DNA of 64,000 bases from Pseudomonas alkylphenolica (GCF_000746525.1 NZ_CP009048.1:1853501-1917500), one strand, 5' to 3'; positions 31,190 through 39,898 are shown, numbered from the stretch's first letter. Notes: generated by a model from the letters alone, not told the origin. Program-made: numbers and translations.

Positions 31190-31570
31190 GTGGGAGCGGG
31201 CTTGCCCCGCGATGAGACCTTCGCTTGCTCCGAGCTTTTTGAGCATATCCATTGGCGGTGGTGGCGCTGATTCACCTTTCCGCCTTTACGGCGGCTTACT
31301 TTTTTTCAGTCGAAAAAAAAAGTAAGCAAAAAATTCTCGCCCCACCAGGGGCCCTACGCTGCGCTTCGGGTCCCTTCGCTCCGGTGCCGCTACGGGGCAT
31401 TGCGAGCTACGAGTTGCAAGCAACTCTACGCTTCGCAACTTCGGCTAACGCCGAAGGCGCTACGCGCTAGCCCCTTCACGTCACCTCCACTCAGCCCTAC
31501 TGGTTAACGGGGCGGGTGGATCAAGATCAAAAGCAGATCAAGATCAAAAGCACAATTCGCTGCGCTCTTG
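31190..31570 (+). repeat. Dispersed ~380-bp repeat element, copy 1 (uninterrupted)
   Basis: Begins with a REP palindrome (31190-31216), then a GAGCATATCCATT segment, a CCGCC-tttac-GGCGG hairpin, a perfect A/T hairpin (31294-31327), a GC-rich block of CTACGC/TTCG-containing stem-loops, and a 17-base tandem duplication near 31519-31553. It ends at CTCTTG 31570. Copy 2 at 62282-63895 matches along the whole length. It encodes no convincing protein; open frames across it share the end ATLRFATSANAEGA and look like annotation artefacts. Together with flanks it fills the 31071-31605 gene-free gap. Confidence 0.85.
31294..31327 (+). terminator. Long A/T hairpin inside the repeat
   Basis: GCTTACTTTTTTT pairs with AAAAAAAGTAAGC around a CAGTCG loop. 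It can act as a terminator in both directions. The IS in copy 2 is inserted directly after this hairpin. Confidence 0.6.
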
Positions 31571-31605
31571 CTTGGAGTGGAGGCGCACAACCTTGCGTGA
31601 GCCCA

Positions 31606-32226
31606 TCACCGATCCGTCATCACCACCATCACCTGTGCATCACCCCCATCTTCACTTTCCGACAGGTAGATGTGGCCAACATTGCTGTTGAAATAAGCGG
31701 TTTCCTGCGCACCGATACTCACTGCCTCACCGGTTTCGAACTCAATTCTTACCCGGCCACTGAGCACCAGGGCAAACTCCTGACCTGGGTGGCGAATGAA
31801 TTCGTCGAACTGCTGCCGCTCACGCGCAATGATCCGTGCATACATCGGTGTCATCAGCCGTTCGGGAAACTCGCCGGCAATCAGGTGGTAGTCATAGGTT
31901 CCGGTGCTATAACCCGGTGCAGAAGGCAGCGAATGGACCACCACGGTGGTCGACGCCGGGGCATCTCCCATCTCCGCCGAGCGAAACAACTGAGCGATGT
32001 CGACATTCAGCGCTCGCGCCGCTGCGGCAAGTTTTTCGTAACTCACCGATACCTGCGCCAACTCCATTTTCGACAAGGTTGAGACCGGTACCCCGGAGCG
32101 TTCCGACAACTGCTTGAGAGTCAGTTGCTGGCTCTTGCGCACAGTCCGCAGGCGGGCGCCGACTTCGGTGCGGTCGATCGGGGGCTGCGCGCCAGGGCGG
32201 TCGGCAACAGGGGAGCGGTCACTCAT
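31606..32226 (-). CDS. XRE-family regulator with C-terminal cupin domain
   Basis: 206 residues from ATG 32226 (a TTG lies one codon upstream). Helix-turn-helix at 24-78 (GARLRTVRKSQQLTLKQLSE, VPVSTLSKMELAQ), cupin sensor at ~115-200 (HPGQEFALVLSGRVRIEFET then GQETAYFNSNVGHIY). Regulators of this class (PuuR-like) sense small molecules such as amines or amino acids and repress adjacent catabolic genes. It is divergent from an FAD oxidoreductase-RidA-transporter row, its probable target, across a 127-base spacer with repeated sites. Confidence 0.9.
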   Translation of the reverse strand: MSDRSPVADRPGAQPPIDRTEVGARLRTVRKSQQLTLKQLSERSGVPVSTLSKMELAQVSVSYEKLAAAARALNVDIAQLFRSAEMGDAPASTTVVVHSLPSAPGYSTGTYDYHLIAGEFPERLMTPMYARIIARERQQFDEFIRHPGQEFALVLSGRVRIEFETGEAVSIGAQETAYFNSNVGHIYLSESEDGGDAQVMVVMTDR

Positions 32227-32286
32227 CAAGAATCTCGGTCAGGTATCACGGACAGGCATCTTACCGTGGCCGCTTGCGTATTCTGA

Positions 32287-32312
32287 AATTCTCATATATT
32301 AGAATTCTCATA
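32287..32312. promoter_or_regulatory. Candidate operator: direct repeat AATTCTCATA
   Basis: AATTCTCATA at 32287-32296 and 32303-32312, start-to-start distance 16, in the AT-rich spacer between the XRE-cupin gene and the FAD oxidoreductase gene. Partial dyads (TTCT...AGAA) overlap it. Likely binding site of the adjacent regulator and the location of the divergent promoters. Confidence 0.5.
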
Positions 32313-32353
32313 AGTGATAATTTCTGATTCCCTCATCAGGCAATGGCAAGGTT

Positions 32354-33484
32354 ATGACGCAGATATTCGACAGCGTGATCATTGGCGCCGGTATTGCGGG
32401 TGCTTCCCTGGGATACCGGCTGGCAGAGCAGCAAAGCGTGCTCTTGCTGGAGCGTGAATCGCAACCCGGCTACCACTCCACCGGGCGTTCGGCGGCAATG
32501 TTCATGGAGGCTTATGGCACCCCACAGATCCAGGCGTTGACTCGGGCCAGCCGGGCTTTTTACCAATCGCCTCCGGCAGGGTTCTGTGAGCATCGGTTGC
32601 TGGAGCCGCGAGGCTGTCTGTATGTCGCCAATCTTGAGCAACAGGCGCTGCTCGCCAGCAGTTATGCGCAGAACCTGGCCAATGGCACCGAAGTGCGCCT
32701 GCTCGATCCCGAGGCTGCGGTGGCGATGGTGCCGAGCCTGAAGGGCGAAGCTATTGCAGGCGCGTTTCATGAGCCGGGGGCCATGGACCTTGATGTACAC
32801 GCTCTGCACCAGGGCTTCCTGCGTGGCTTTCGTCAGGCCGGCGGCGAGCTGCGCTGCAATGCCGAGCTGGTTGAGGGGGCCTTTGCCGAAGGTCTCTGGC
32901 ATCTGCACCTGGCCGACGGCAGCCTGGTCCAGGCTCGTCAGTTGGTCAACGCGGCAGGGGCCTGGGCGGATCGGATTGCGACAATGTGCGGTGTACAACC
33001 CGTTGGCCTGCAGCCATGCCGGCGCAGTGCCTTTACCTTTGAAGGGCCACAAGACCAGGCGTTTGCACAGTGGCCAGCGGTGATCGGGGTGGATGAGAGT
33101 TTCTATTTCAAACCCGATGCCGGGCAGTTGCTCGGCTCACCGGCCAATGCCGATCCGGTCGAAGCTCAGGATGTGATGCCTGAAGAGCTGGATGTGGCTA
33201 CCGGCATCTACAACATTGAAGCCCTGACCACGCTGACGATCCGTCGCCCCAGTCATACCTGGGCCGGGCTGCGTTCATTCGTCGCCGATGGCGATCTGGT
33301 CATTGGCCGCGATCCGCACAATCCGGCGTTTTTCTGGCTGGCTGCCCAGGGCGGCTATGGCATCCAGTCGGCGGCCGGTGTTTCGCAGCTGGCCTGTGCG
33401 CTGCTGCTGGATCAAGCACTTCCCGCTTCCTTGCAGCGCGAAGGTGTCGAGCCGCAACGCTTGTCACCGGCGCGTTTTCGTTAA
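32354..33484 (+). CDS. FAD-dependent oxidoreductase, DAO family (glycine/D-amino acid oxidase-like)
   Basis: 376 residues. Dinucleotide motif IIGAGIAGASLGYRLAEQ at 9-26, ERESQPGYHSTGRSAAMF (FAD-contact S/R-rich loop), then VNAAGAWADRIA near 200 and the C-terminal GLRSFVADGDLVIGRDP with WLAAQGGYGIQSAAGV. DAO enzymes oxidise an amine or amino acid to an imine. Followed 19 bases later by RidA, which removes reactive imines, and by a transporter. A PuuB/DadA-like activity fits; the exact substrate is unknown. Confidence 0.88.
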   Translation: MTQIFDSVIIGAGIAGASLGYRLAEQQSVLLLERESQPGYHSTGRSAAMFMEAYGTPQIQALTRASRAFYQSPPAGFCEHRLLEPRGCLYVANLEQQALLASSYAQNLANGTEVRLLDPEAAVAMVPSLKGEAIAGAFHEPGAMDLDVHALHQGFLRGFRQAGGELRCNAELVEGAFAEGLWHLHLADGSLVQARQLVNAAGAWADRIATMCGVQPVGLQPCRRSAFTFEGPQDQAFAQWPAVIGVDESFYFKPDAGQLLGSPANADPVEAQDVMPEELDVATGIYNIEALTTLTIRRPSHTWAGLRSFVADGDLVIGRDPHNPAFFWLAAQGGYGIQSAAGVSQLACALLLDQALPASLQREGVEPQRLSPARFR

Positions 33485-33503
33485 TCCCTCAAAGGACATT
33501 GCC

Positions 33504-33881
33504 ATGAGCTCGACTATCCAGCGTATTCCCAGCCACCTGCCGTTCCCGTTTTCCAAGGCGGTCAAGGTCGGGGGCTTCTTGTTTCTCTCCGGCCAGGTGC
33601 CGATGACTGCCACAGGCGAAGTGGTGCGCGGTGACATCCAGACCCAGACCCAGGCCACGCTTGAGCGTATCGGCGAAACCCTGGCCGAGTGCGGCGCAGG
33701 GTTCGAACAGGTGGTCAAAGCCACGGTGTGGCTGTCCGACATGGCGCATTTCGCCGGCTTCAACGAGGTTTACAAAACCTTCTTCGCCAACGGTTATCCA
33801 GTGCGCTCGACAGTGAGCGCCGGCCTTGCCCTGGGCGTGGATGTGGAGATCGAAGTACAGGCCTGGATCGGTCACGACTGA
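33504..33881 (+). CDS. RidA family enamine/imine deaminase
   Basis: 125 residues from ATG 33504 (AAGGAC upstream). GGFLFLSGQVPMTATGEVV, TLERIGETLAECGAGFEQVVKATVWL and the YPVRSTVSAGLALGVDVEIE end match the YjgF/YER057c/UK114 fold, including the Arg of the substrate pocket (PVRS) and the Glu of VEIE. It hydrolyses 2-enamines or imines to keto acids and ammonia, and here probably handles the product of the oxidase encoded just upstream. Confidence 0.92.
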   Translation: MSSTIQRIPSHLPFPFSKAVKVGGFLFLSGQVPMTATGEVVRGDIQTQTQATLERIGETLAECGAGFEQVVKATVWLSDMAHFAGFNEVYKTFFANGYPVRSTVSAGLALGVDVEIEVQAWIGHD

Positions 33882-33955
33882 GTTCGCACACGCCTGCGTG
33901 GTACTGGAAAAAACAACAAGGCCTGACCAGGGCCATAGATGCCAGAGGGTTCGAG

Positions 33956-35020
33956 ATGAAAGAGCAGCTGAAAATTGCAGGCGCCTTTATCGGCGTTATC
34001 GTGGGTGCAGGTTTCGCCTCAGGGCGGGAGTTACTGCTGTTCTTTGTCAACTTTGGCCTCTGGGGACTGCTCGGCACCCTGGTCAGTGCGGCGCTCTTCA
34101 CCTTTCTCGGCATGGCCCTGGCAGGTCTGGGCAACCGTCTGCAGGCCGCTTCGCACAAGGATGTGGTGTATGCCATCTGCGGACGCTACCTGGGTCTGTT
34201 TGTCGATCTGTTGATCACCTTCTTCATGTTCGGGGTGACGGTGGTGATGCTCGCCGGCGGCGGTGCCTTGCTCGAACAGCAGTTCGGTATCCCGGCACTC
34301 ACCGGCAGCGTGCTGGTGACCCTGTTGGTGGTGGCGGTAGTCTGTCTGGATATTCAGAAAGTCATCGTGTTGATCGGTGCCGTCACGCCTTTCCTGATCC
34401 TGGCGGCTACGGCGATCGCGTTGTATGCGGTGTTCACCCGCGACCTGAGTTTCACCGCCCTGGACCAGGTCGCCAGCCAGCAGGAAGCGGGTGCCAGCCA
34501 CTGGTTGCTCGGGGCCTTCCTGTATGTGTCGTACAACGTTGTGGCCGGGGCGCCGATGCTGGCGATCCTCGGCGGTTCGGCACGTCTGGAGAAGACTGCG
34601 ATCTGGGGTGGCATCCTCGGTGGGGCGGGGCTTGGTGGCCTGATGCTGGTGATGAGCGCAGGCTTGCTCTCACGCCTGGATACCGTGGCTGACTTACCGA
34701 TGCCGATGCTGTCGATTGCCAGCGAAATCTCCCCGGCACTGGGTGTGATCATGTGCGTGATCATCTTCGGCATGATCGTCAACACCGCAGTGGGCATGCA
34801 CTATTCGTTTCTGGCGCGGCTGCTGCCGGCGGGTACCCGCAGCTTTCGCCTGGGCGCTGTGGTGACGGGCGTGGCGGCGTTTATCTGCAGCCTGATCGGC
34901 TTTATCAGCCTGGTCGGCCAGGTCTATCCATTGTTCGGTTACCTGGGCTTTGTGGTGATGCTGGCGGTGCTGATCGGCTGGGTGCGGATGGGCAGGGTCA
35001 AGCGCGCCGTGGTGGTGTAG
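33956..35020 (+). CDS. YkvI-like membrane transporter
   Basis: 354 residues, 10 predicted spans. The frame is open from 33689 but ATG 33956 begins the protein family start: MKEQLKIAGAFIGVIVGAGF with a GxGFASGRELLLFF helix breaker, as in LeuT/APC-fold transporters of the YkvI (COG3949) group. Later helices include SYNVVAGAPMLAILGG. The substrate is unknown; operon place behind an amine/amino acid oxidase and RidA suggests uptake or efflux of the same compound. A strong hairpin follows. Confidence 0.82.
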   Translation: MKEQLKIAGAFIGVIVGAGFASGRELLLFFVNFGLWGLLGTLVSAALFTFLGMALAGLGNRLQAASHKDVVYAICGRYLGLFVDLLITFFMFGVTVVMLAGGGALLEQQFGIPALTGSVLVTLLVVAVVCLDIQKVIVLIGAVTPFLILAATAIALYAVFTRDLSFTALDQVASQQEAGASHWLLGAFLYVSYNVVAGAPMLAILGGSARLEKTAIWGGILGGAGLGGLMLVMSAGLLSRLDTVADLPMPMLSIASEISPALGVIMCVIIFGMIVNTAVGMHYSFLARLLPAGTRSFRLGAVVTGVAAFICSLIGFISLVGQVYPLFGYLGFVVMLAVLIGWVRMGRVKRAVVV

Positions 35021-35030
35021 TAACAGGCAC

Positions 35031-35057
35031 CTGGCGAGGGCATTGCGCCCTCGCCAG
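35031..35057. terminator. Bidirectional hairpin between convergent genes
   Basis: CTGGCGAGGGC-attgc-GCCCTCGCCAG, 11-bp stem, between the transporter and the MCP gene that ends from the other side. No long U-run on either strand. Confidence 0.6.
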
Positions 35058-35066
35058 GCCAGCGGG

Positions 35067-36953
35067 TCAGATCTTGAAGCTGTCGACCAGTTGTTTCAAA
35101 CGACCGGCCTGTTGGGCCAGGGCATCGCAATGACGCAGGGTGTCATTGAGGTTGGCCACGCCTTGCTGGTTCAGCACGTTGATCTGGGTGATGTCCAGGT
35201 TCAGGCTTTCGACCACGGCGGTCTGTTCCTCGGTCGCCGCCGCCACCGACTGGTTCATGCCGTCGATCTCGCCGATACGCTGGGTGACGCTGCTCAGGCG
35301 TTCACCGGCCTGGTTGGCGACCATCACGCTTTCCTCGCTCGACACCTGGCTGGCGTTCATGTTGTGCACCGCCTCGCGTGAACCGACCTGCAGGGTGGTG
35401 ATCATCTTGTGGATCTCTTCGGCCGACTCCTGAGTCCGGTGCGCCAGGTTGCGCACTTCGTCGGCGACCACCGCAAAACCGCGCCCTGCTTCCCCGGCAC
35501 GGGCGGCCTCGATGGCGGCGTTCAGGGCCAGCAGGTTGGTCTGCTGGGAGATACCTTTGATCACATCGAGGATCTGCCCGATGTCGTCGGTGCTGGCGTT
35601 GAGGGTTTCGATCTGCTCGCAGGATTCGCTGATCTTCTGTGACAGCGCAGTCATCGCCGAGATGGTTTCTTCCACTACCTGGCGGCCGTCGTTGGCCTGT
35701 TCGCTGGCACCGCTGGCGTGCTGCGAAGCATCGGCGGCGTTGCGGGCGATTTCCTGGGTGGCGGCGCCCAGTTCGTTGATCGCTGCAGCCACGCTGTTGG
35801 TGCGCATGCTTTGCTCTTCGGAACCGATGATCGAGGCGTTGGACGCGCTCATCACCCGTTCCGACAGGTCGTGCACTTGACGGGTAGCCGAGGACACTTC
35901 GGCAATCGAGGCATGAATACGCTCAACGAACTGGTTGAAAGCGCCGGCCAGTTCGCCGAATTCGTCCTTGTTCTCCACCGCCAGGCGGCGAGTCAGGTCG
36001 CCTTCGCCCTGGGCGATGTCCTGCATGGCACGGCCCATGGTGGTCAGCGGACGCATCAGCACCGGAATCAGCAAGCTGAGCAGGCCGGCGATGGCCGCCA
36101 CGGCGATGAGCATGGCGATGATGGCCGAAGTACGGAACTGGCTGAGAGGGGCGTAGGCCTTGTCCTTGTCGATCGACAAACCGATGTACCAGTCGGCCGA
36201 TGGCAGACCGCTGACCGGAGCGAAGGAGATGATGCGCTCCTGACCGCCGAGGGTCGCGTCATGAATGCCTGGGGCCACCTGCAGGTTGCTGCCTGGATAG
36301 ATGTCCTTGAGGTTTTTCATCACCTGCTCTTTGTCCGGGCTGACGATCACCTGGCCATTGCGGTCGACCAGGAAGGCATGGCCGATACCGCCGAAGTCCA
36401 CGGCGTTGATGATGTCGACCAGGGACGCCAGGCTCAGGTCGCCACCGACCACGCCGAGCAGTTCACCGTTGGTTTTGCTCTTGACCGGCATGCCAATGGT
36501 CACCACCAGGCCACCGACCGCAGCCATGTAGGGCGGGGTCAGCATGGTCTGGTTGGCGGCGACCGCGGCGCTGTACCAGGGACGCTGGCGCGGGTCGTAG
36601 CCGTCAGGCATCTTCGCATCCGGGCGCTGGGTGAACACACCGTTGGCCTGGCCGACATAGGTGAACTGGAAGTTGTTGGTGAACGAAGGCTGGTCGACCA
36701 GTCCCGGGAAGTCGGCATTGGCGCCTTGGTGGGCAACGTCCTGGGCGAGGTTTTCCAGCACCAGAATCCGGCCGCTCATCCAGTTCTGCACGCTGCTGGC
36801 GGTCAGTGCGCCAGCTTGCTTGACCGACGACTCGATGTTTTGCCGGATGGTGTTGCGTTGCAGGTAATCGTTGTAGAGAGTGAACAAAGCAAATGCCAGA
36901 ACCACGACGCCGCAGGCGCACAGCAGGATCTTGTGGCGAAATTTCAGGTTCAT
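35067..36953 (-). CDS. Methyl-accepting chemotaxis protein with dCache ligand domain, probable amino acid sensor
   Basis: 628 residues from ATG 36953; the open frame extends upstream without a good start. N-terminal span ([16 protein letters not shown]), periplasmic double-Cache domain ~30-275, second span ~277-300, HAMP, then the signalling domain with the hairpin tip [22 protein letters not shown] sequence (here [20 protein letters not shown]). In the distal Cache module Y119-x4-R124-x-W126-Y127, Y142 and D172 match the amino-acid-binding residue set of PctA-like receptors. So an amino acid chemoreceptor is likely. The C-terminus lacks a CheR-tether pentapeptide (ends DSFKI). Confidence 0.9.
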   Translation of the reverse strand: MNLKFRHKILLCACGVVVLAFALFTLYNDYLQRNTIRQNIESSVKQAGALTASSVQNWMSGRILVLENLAQDVAHQGANADFPGLVDQPSFTNNFQFTYVGQANGVFTQRPDAKMPDGYDPRQRPWYSAAVAANQTMLTPPYMAAVGGLVVTIGMPVKSKTNGELLGVVGGDLSLASLVDIINAVDFGGIGHAFLVDRNGQVIVSPDKEQVMKNLKDIYPGSNLQVAPGIHDATLGGQERIISFAPVSGLPSADWYIGLSIDKDKAYAPLSQFRTSAIIAMLIAVAAIAGLLSLLIPVLMRPLTTMGRAMQDIAQGEGDLTRRLAVENKDEFGELAGAFNQFVERIHASIAEVSSATRQVHDLSERVMSASNASIIGSEEQSMRTNSVAAAINELGAATQEIARNAADASQHASGASEQANDGRQVVEETISAMTALSQKISESCEQIETLNASTDDIGQILDVIKGISQQTNLLALNAAIEAARAGEAGRGFAVVADEVRNLAHRTQESAEEIHKMITTLQVGSREAVHNMNASQVSSEESVMVANQAGERLSSVTQRIGEIDGMNQSVAAATEEQTAVVESLNLDITQINVLNQQGVANLNDTLRHCDALAQQAGRLKQLVDSFKI

Positions 36954-37121
36954 GTTCCGATACCTTGTGCCAGTAAGGAGGAGTGCCGAGCGGTGCTTTT
37001 GGCCAATGCTCGTACCTATCCAGACAGCTATCGGCCGCAATGCTGAAAAATTGAAAAGGCAGATTGCCGCAGGGGCTGACAGGATTTTCCTACCCAAGGC
37101 TTTGGCCTGCGCCTCGGGGCG

Positions 37122-38003
37122 TTAAACGCCGAGGTGCCTGACCAGTTCCTGCGCGGCCTTTTGCAGCGGCTGGTTGTGGCGCCAGAAGGCATGCACCGGT
37201 AACTGCAGTTCGTTGCGGGTGTTCTTGAAATCCAGGCGCAGCAGACGCCCGGCCTCAAGCAGCGGGGCTACCCGTGACAGGGGAAAGTCACCCCAGCCCA
37301 GACCTGCTTCGACCATTTCCAGGGCCATGCTCAGGCTGTCGGTGCGCCAGTGCGCCTTGCCGATCAGGGCGCGGGTGTCAGTGATTGGCAGGTCGCGACT
37401 GGCCACCAGAATCTGGCGGACATTGACCAGGTCTTCGAGGTAGGCAATCTGCCGCGGCTGGCGTTGCAGGGCAGGGTGCTGCGGCGAGATGGTTGCCACC
37501 AGCGACTCCATGCCGATGTTCTGGAAGCGTTGCTGCGGATCGACCGCCAATCCGGCAAAGGCCAGGCACAGGCTGACCCGACCGCTGTGCAGCAATTGCA
37601 GGGCTTCCTCCTGAGGGGCGCTGAGCACCTCGATCTCCAGCAGCGGATAGCGTTCGCTGATGGTCTTGATCGCCGTCAGCAGCGGGCCGTGGTCGATGTC
37701 CGGTACCACACTGATGGCCAGGGTGCTTTCCAGTCCCTGGGACAATTCCAGGGCATGCACCTGTAACTGTCCCAGTTGCGCCGCGATCATCCGCGCATGG
37801 GGTTCCAGCGCCAGGGCCAGTGCGGTGGGCCGGGTTTCCCGGTGGGTGCGTTCGAACAGGGCGAAGCCCAGTTCGGCTTCAAGGTTGCCGACTGCCATGC
37901 TCACGGCCGAAGGCACGCGGCCCAGGGCACGGGCGGCGGCAGAGAACGATCCGCAGTCAAGCACGGCGAGAAACAGTTCGATGTTGTCGCTGGAAAAATT
38001 CAA
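37122..38003 (-). CDS. LysR-type transcriptional regulator
   Basis: 293 residues starting at TTG 38003 preceded by AGGAGAT. HTH: NIELFLAVLDCGSFSAAARALGRVPSAVS at 7-35, then linker helix and a periplasmic-binding-like effector domain (LAISVVPDIDHGPLL, VRQILVASRDLPI, VEAGLGWGDFP). It is divergent from a PACE efflux gene with 124 bases between them, the arrangement in which LysR proteins such as AceR control the pump. Confidence 0.9.
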   Translation of the reverse strand: MNFSSDNIELFLAVLDCGSFSAAARALGRVPSAVSMAVGNLEAELGFALFERTHRETRPTALALALEPHARMIAAQLGQLQVHALELSQGLESTLAISVVPDIDHGPLLTAIKTISERYPLLEIEVLSAPQEEALQLLHSGRVSLCLAFAGLAVDPQQRFQNIGMESLVATISPQHPALQRQPRQIAYLEDLVNVRQILVASRDLPITDTRALIGKAHWRTDSLSMALEMVEAGLGWGDFPLSRVAPLLEAGRLLRLDFKNTRNELQLPVHAFWRHNQPLQKAAQELVRHLGV

Positions 38004-38127
38004 TTGGGCAATCTCCTGTCAGTCAATCTGATAGCTGCTGACTTTTTCTGTCAAGAAGATTGACGCATTCTTGCGCGCCTCTGCCGCCTGGACGGGCGGC
38101 GTCTGTTGATGCAATCGAGGTAGTACG

Positions 38128-38574
38128 GTGCAAGGTGTAAAACGCAAACTGGTCTACGTGACCGCCTACGAAGTGATTGGTCTGTGCATGTCGACCCTGG
38201 GCCTGGCCTATCTGTCGGACACGGCGCCAAGCAATACCGGACCGCTGGCGGTGATGATCACCACCATCGCCATGGCCTGGAACTTCATCTACAACACCCT
38301 GTTCGAGTACTGGGAAAGCCGTCAGGTCAAGCGCGGACGCAGCGTTGCCCGGCGTGTAGTGCATGCCATCGGCTTTCAATTGACCCTGGTGGTTTATCTG
38401 ATTCCATTGATTGCCTGGTGGCTGGACATGAGCCTGGTCGAAGCCTTCCTGGTGGACCTGGCGTTCATCATCCTCATCCCTTGCTACACCTTCCTCTACA
38501 ACTGGTTGTTCGACCGCATTTTCGGCTTGCCGACCTCGGCCCAGGCCGTGGACGACAATCGTGTCGCTGCCTGA
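38128..38574 (+). CDS. PACE family efflux transporter (AceI-like)
   Basis: 148 residues from GTG 38128. Four membrane spans in two tandem bacterial transmembrane pair domains: KLVYVTAYEVIGLCMS (with the essential Glu at position 15), WNFIYNTLFEYWESR, RVVHAIGFQLTLVVYLIPL and IPCYTFLYNWLFDRIF. PACE pumps expel chlorhexidine, acriflavine and, natively, short diamines by proton exchange. Its 3' end converges with the next gene with 6 bases between. Confidence 0.92.
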   Translation: MQGVKRKLVYVTAYEVIGLCMSTLGLAYLSDTAPSNTGPLAVMITTIAMAWNFIYNTLFEYWESRQVKRGRSVARRVVHAIGFQLTLVVYLIPLIAWWLDMSLVEAFLVDLAFIILIPCYTFLYNWLFDRIFGLPTSAQAVDDNRVAA

Positions 38575-38580
38575 GGCGGA

Positions 38581-39627
38581 CTATTGCGCCGGCAGAACGA
38601 TGCGCAGCGAGCCGTTTTGCGTTTCATCCGGTTGTTGCCTGGCACCGAGCAGACCTTCCTCGATTTCGCCAGACAAGTAGTACACCCCGGCCATGACGCC
38701 GGTCTTGCGGTTATCCATCAGCTCGCGCCATTCCTCGTTGAGCGCCACATTGAGGATTACCCGCAGTTGCTCGATCATGGCCGGTTGTTCCTGGTTGTGG
38801 CTGACGATGCCATAACCGGCTGCGGCCACCGAGATCAGGGCGCCCGCGACGCGGCCTACGGCACTTGCTACAGCGCTGGCGATGCCGCGTGGTGCCAGGG
38901 TCGCACCGAGTTTTTCACTGGCCTGTTGCGCCACCGATGACAGCCCGACATCCGAGCGCTGGGTGCCGGCGCGTACGGCGCTGTGCATGTGCCCGACCAG
39001 TGACGCATACGCCGGCTGCTCGGCCAGCGACTTGCTGTATAGCAACTGGTAAAGCGAGGCATTGCGCGCCGCAGGGGGGCCCAGGTTGATCGCCTGGATC
39101 CGCGTCAGACGCAGGTTGAACTGCTCGGGCGGCGCCTGGTAGCGCTGGGCAATCTGTTGCAGTTGCTGACCGAGCAACTGGATGTACAGCTCCATGGCGC
39201 GGTTGCGAATGCCTTCGGGGTCGATCTCCTTGGCCACCTGGTCGAGCACCCGGCGGTGATACTGCTCTTGCAGGTAAAGCGCCAGGCGCTTCTCCGGCGG
39301 CTCCTTGCCTTCGCCACTGTTCATCTTGTACCAGGCCACTTTCATGGTCAGCCATTGCTGGGTCCAGTAGCCGGTGAACCAGGGGATGAATTCGCTTTCG
39401 GTAAACTGCTGCACGCGGTCCTTCCACACGCGCATGGAGCGTCGGCTGTAGTCATTGACCGAGCTGGTACTGGCCAGCGAGGCGTCGATGATTTCCCGGT
39501 CGATCTGCTCCCAGGTGGCGGGGCTCAGTTGCACGGGAGGTGGCTCGGGGGGCTTTTCTCGCGAGGCACAGCCGCCCAGGGCGAGCAGGAGGATGAGCAG
39601 GAAAATGAGGAATGAACGGGGGGTCAC
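38581..39627 (-). CDS. Unknown outer-membrane/periplasmic lipoprotein (348 aa)
   Basis: The frame is open to 39840, but GTG 39627 after AGGGGG gives a clean lipoprotein signal, SFLIFLLILLLALGGC, with Cys at residue 20. The mature part starts with a proline-rich linker (REKPPEPPPVQLSP), then long helices (WEQIDREIIDASLASTSSVN, VWKDRVQQFTESEFIPWFTG) and, after residue ~250, a Gly/Ala-rich hydrophobic hairpin (IASAVASAVGRVAGALISVA). C-terminus: YYLSGEIEEGLL. No family recognised; possible roles in envelope integrity are speculation. Confidence 0.75.
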   Translation of the reverse strand: MTPRSFLIFLLILLLALGGCASREKPPEPPPVQLSPATWEQIDREIIDASLASTSSVNDYSRRSMRVWKDRVQQFTESEFIPWFTGYWTQQWLTMKVAWYKMNSGEGKEPPEKRLALYLQEQYHRRVLDQVAKEIDPEGIRNRAMELYIQLLGQQLQQIAQRYQAPPEQFNLRLTRIQAINLGPPAARNASLYQLLYSKSLAEQPAYASLVGHMHSAVRAGTQRSDVGLSSVAQQASEKLGATLAPRGIASAVASAVGRVAGALISVAAAGYGIVSHNQEQPAMIEQLRVILNVALNEEWRELMDNRKTGVMAGVYYLSGEIEEGLLGARQQPDETQNGSLRIVLPAQ

Positions 39628-39759
39628 AAGCGCTACCCCCTTGCGACGGGATGTTTGGCGGGTTTGTTTCCTTGGTGATTTCAGTATAGGTGGGAGGGGG
39701 TGGGGGATTTGATCAGGCCGACCAAGTACTGCTTTTTCCATGGCAGAACGCGATACCGT

Positions 39760-39896
39760 CTGTAGGAGCGGGCCTTGTCCCGCGATCTGCCGCAGCGCGG
39801 CAGCAGTGTCAACCAATGCAGTTTGACAGTTGTACCGCAACTTCAGGTTTTACGGCCGCTGCGCGGCCGATCGCGGGACAAGGCCCGCTCCTACAG
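39760..39896. repeat. Inverted pair of Pseudomonas REP palindromes
   Basis: The 27 bases at 39760-39786 (CTGTAGGAGCGGGCCTTGTC...) are the exact reverse complement of 39870-39896. The spacer of 83 bases holds two shorter dyads (GCCGCAGCGCGGC-type and GGCCGCTGCGCGGCC). This is a REP doublet located in the promoter-distal gap between a lipoprotein start and the end of a GntR gene. Confidence 0.85.
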
Positions 39897-39898
39897 GG

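Noticed and set aside
31252..31470. 72-codon open frame in the dispersed repeat (and an 80-codon one at 63559-63801)
   Set aside because: Both lie in the repeat, start at different places, cross hairpins or the IS end, and share only the ATLRFATSANAEGA end that comes from the repeat itself; no ribosome site.
35718..37046. 442-codon plus-strand frame opposite the MCP gene
   Set aside because: Antisense of a well-defined chemoreceptor; G/H/V-rich low complexity.
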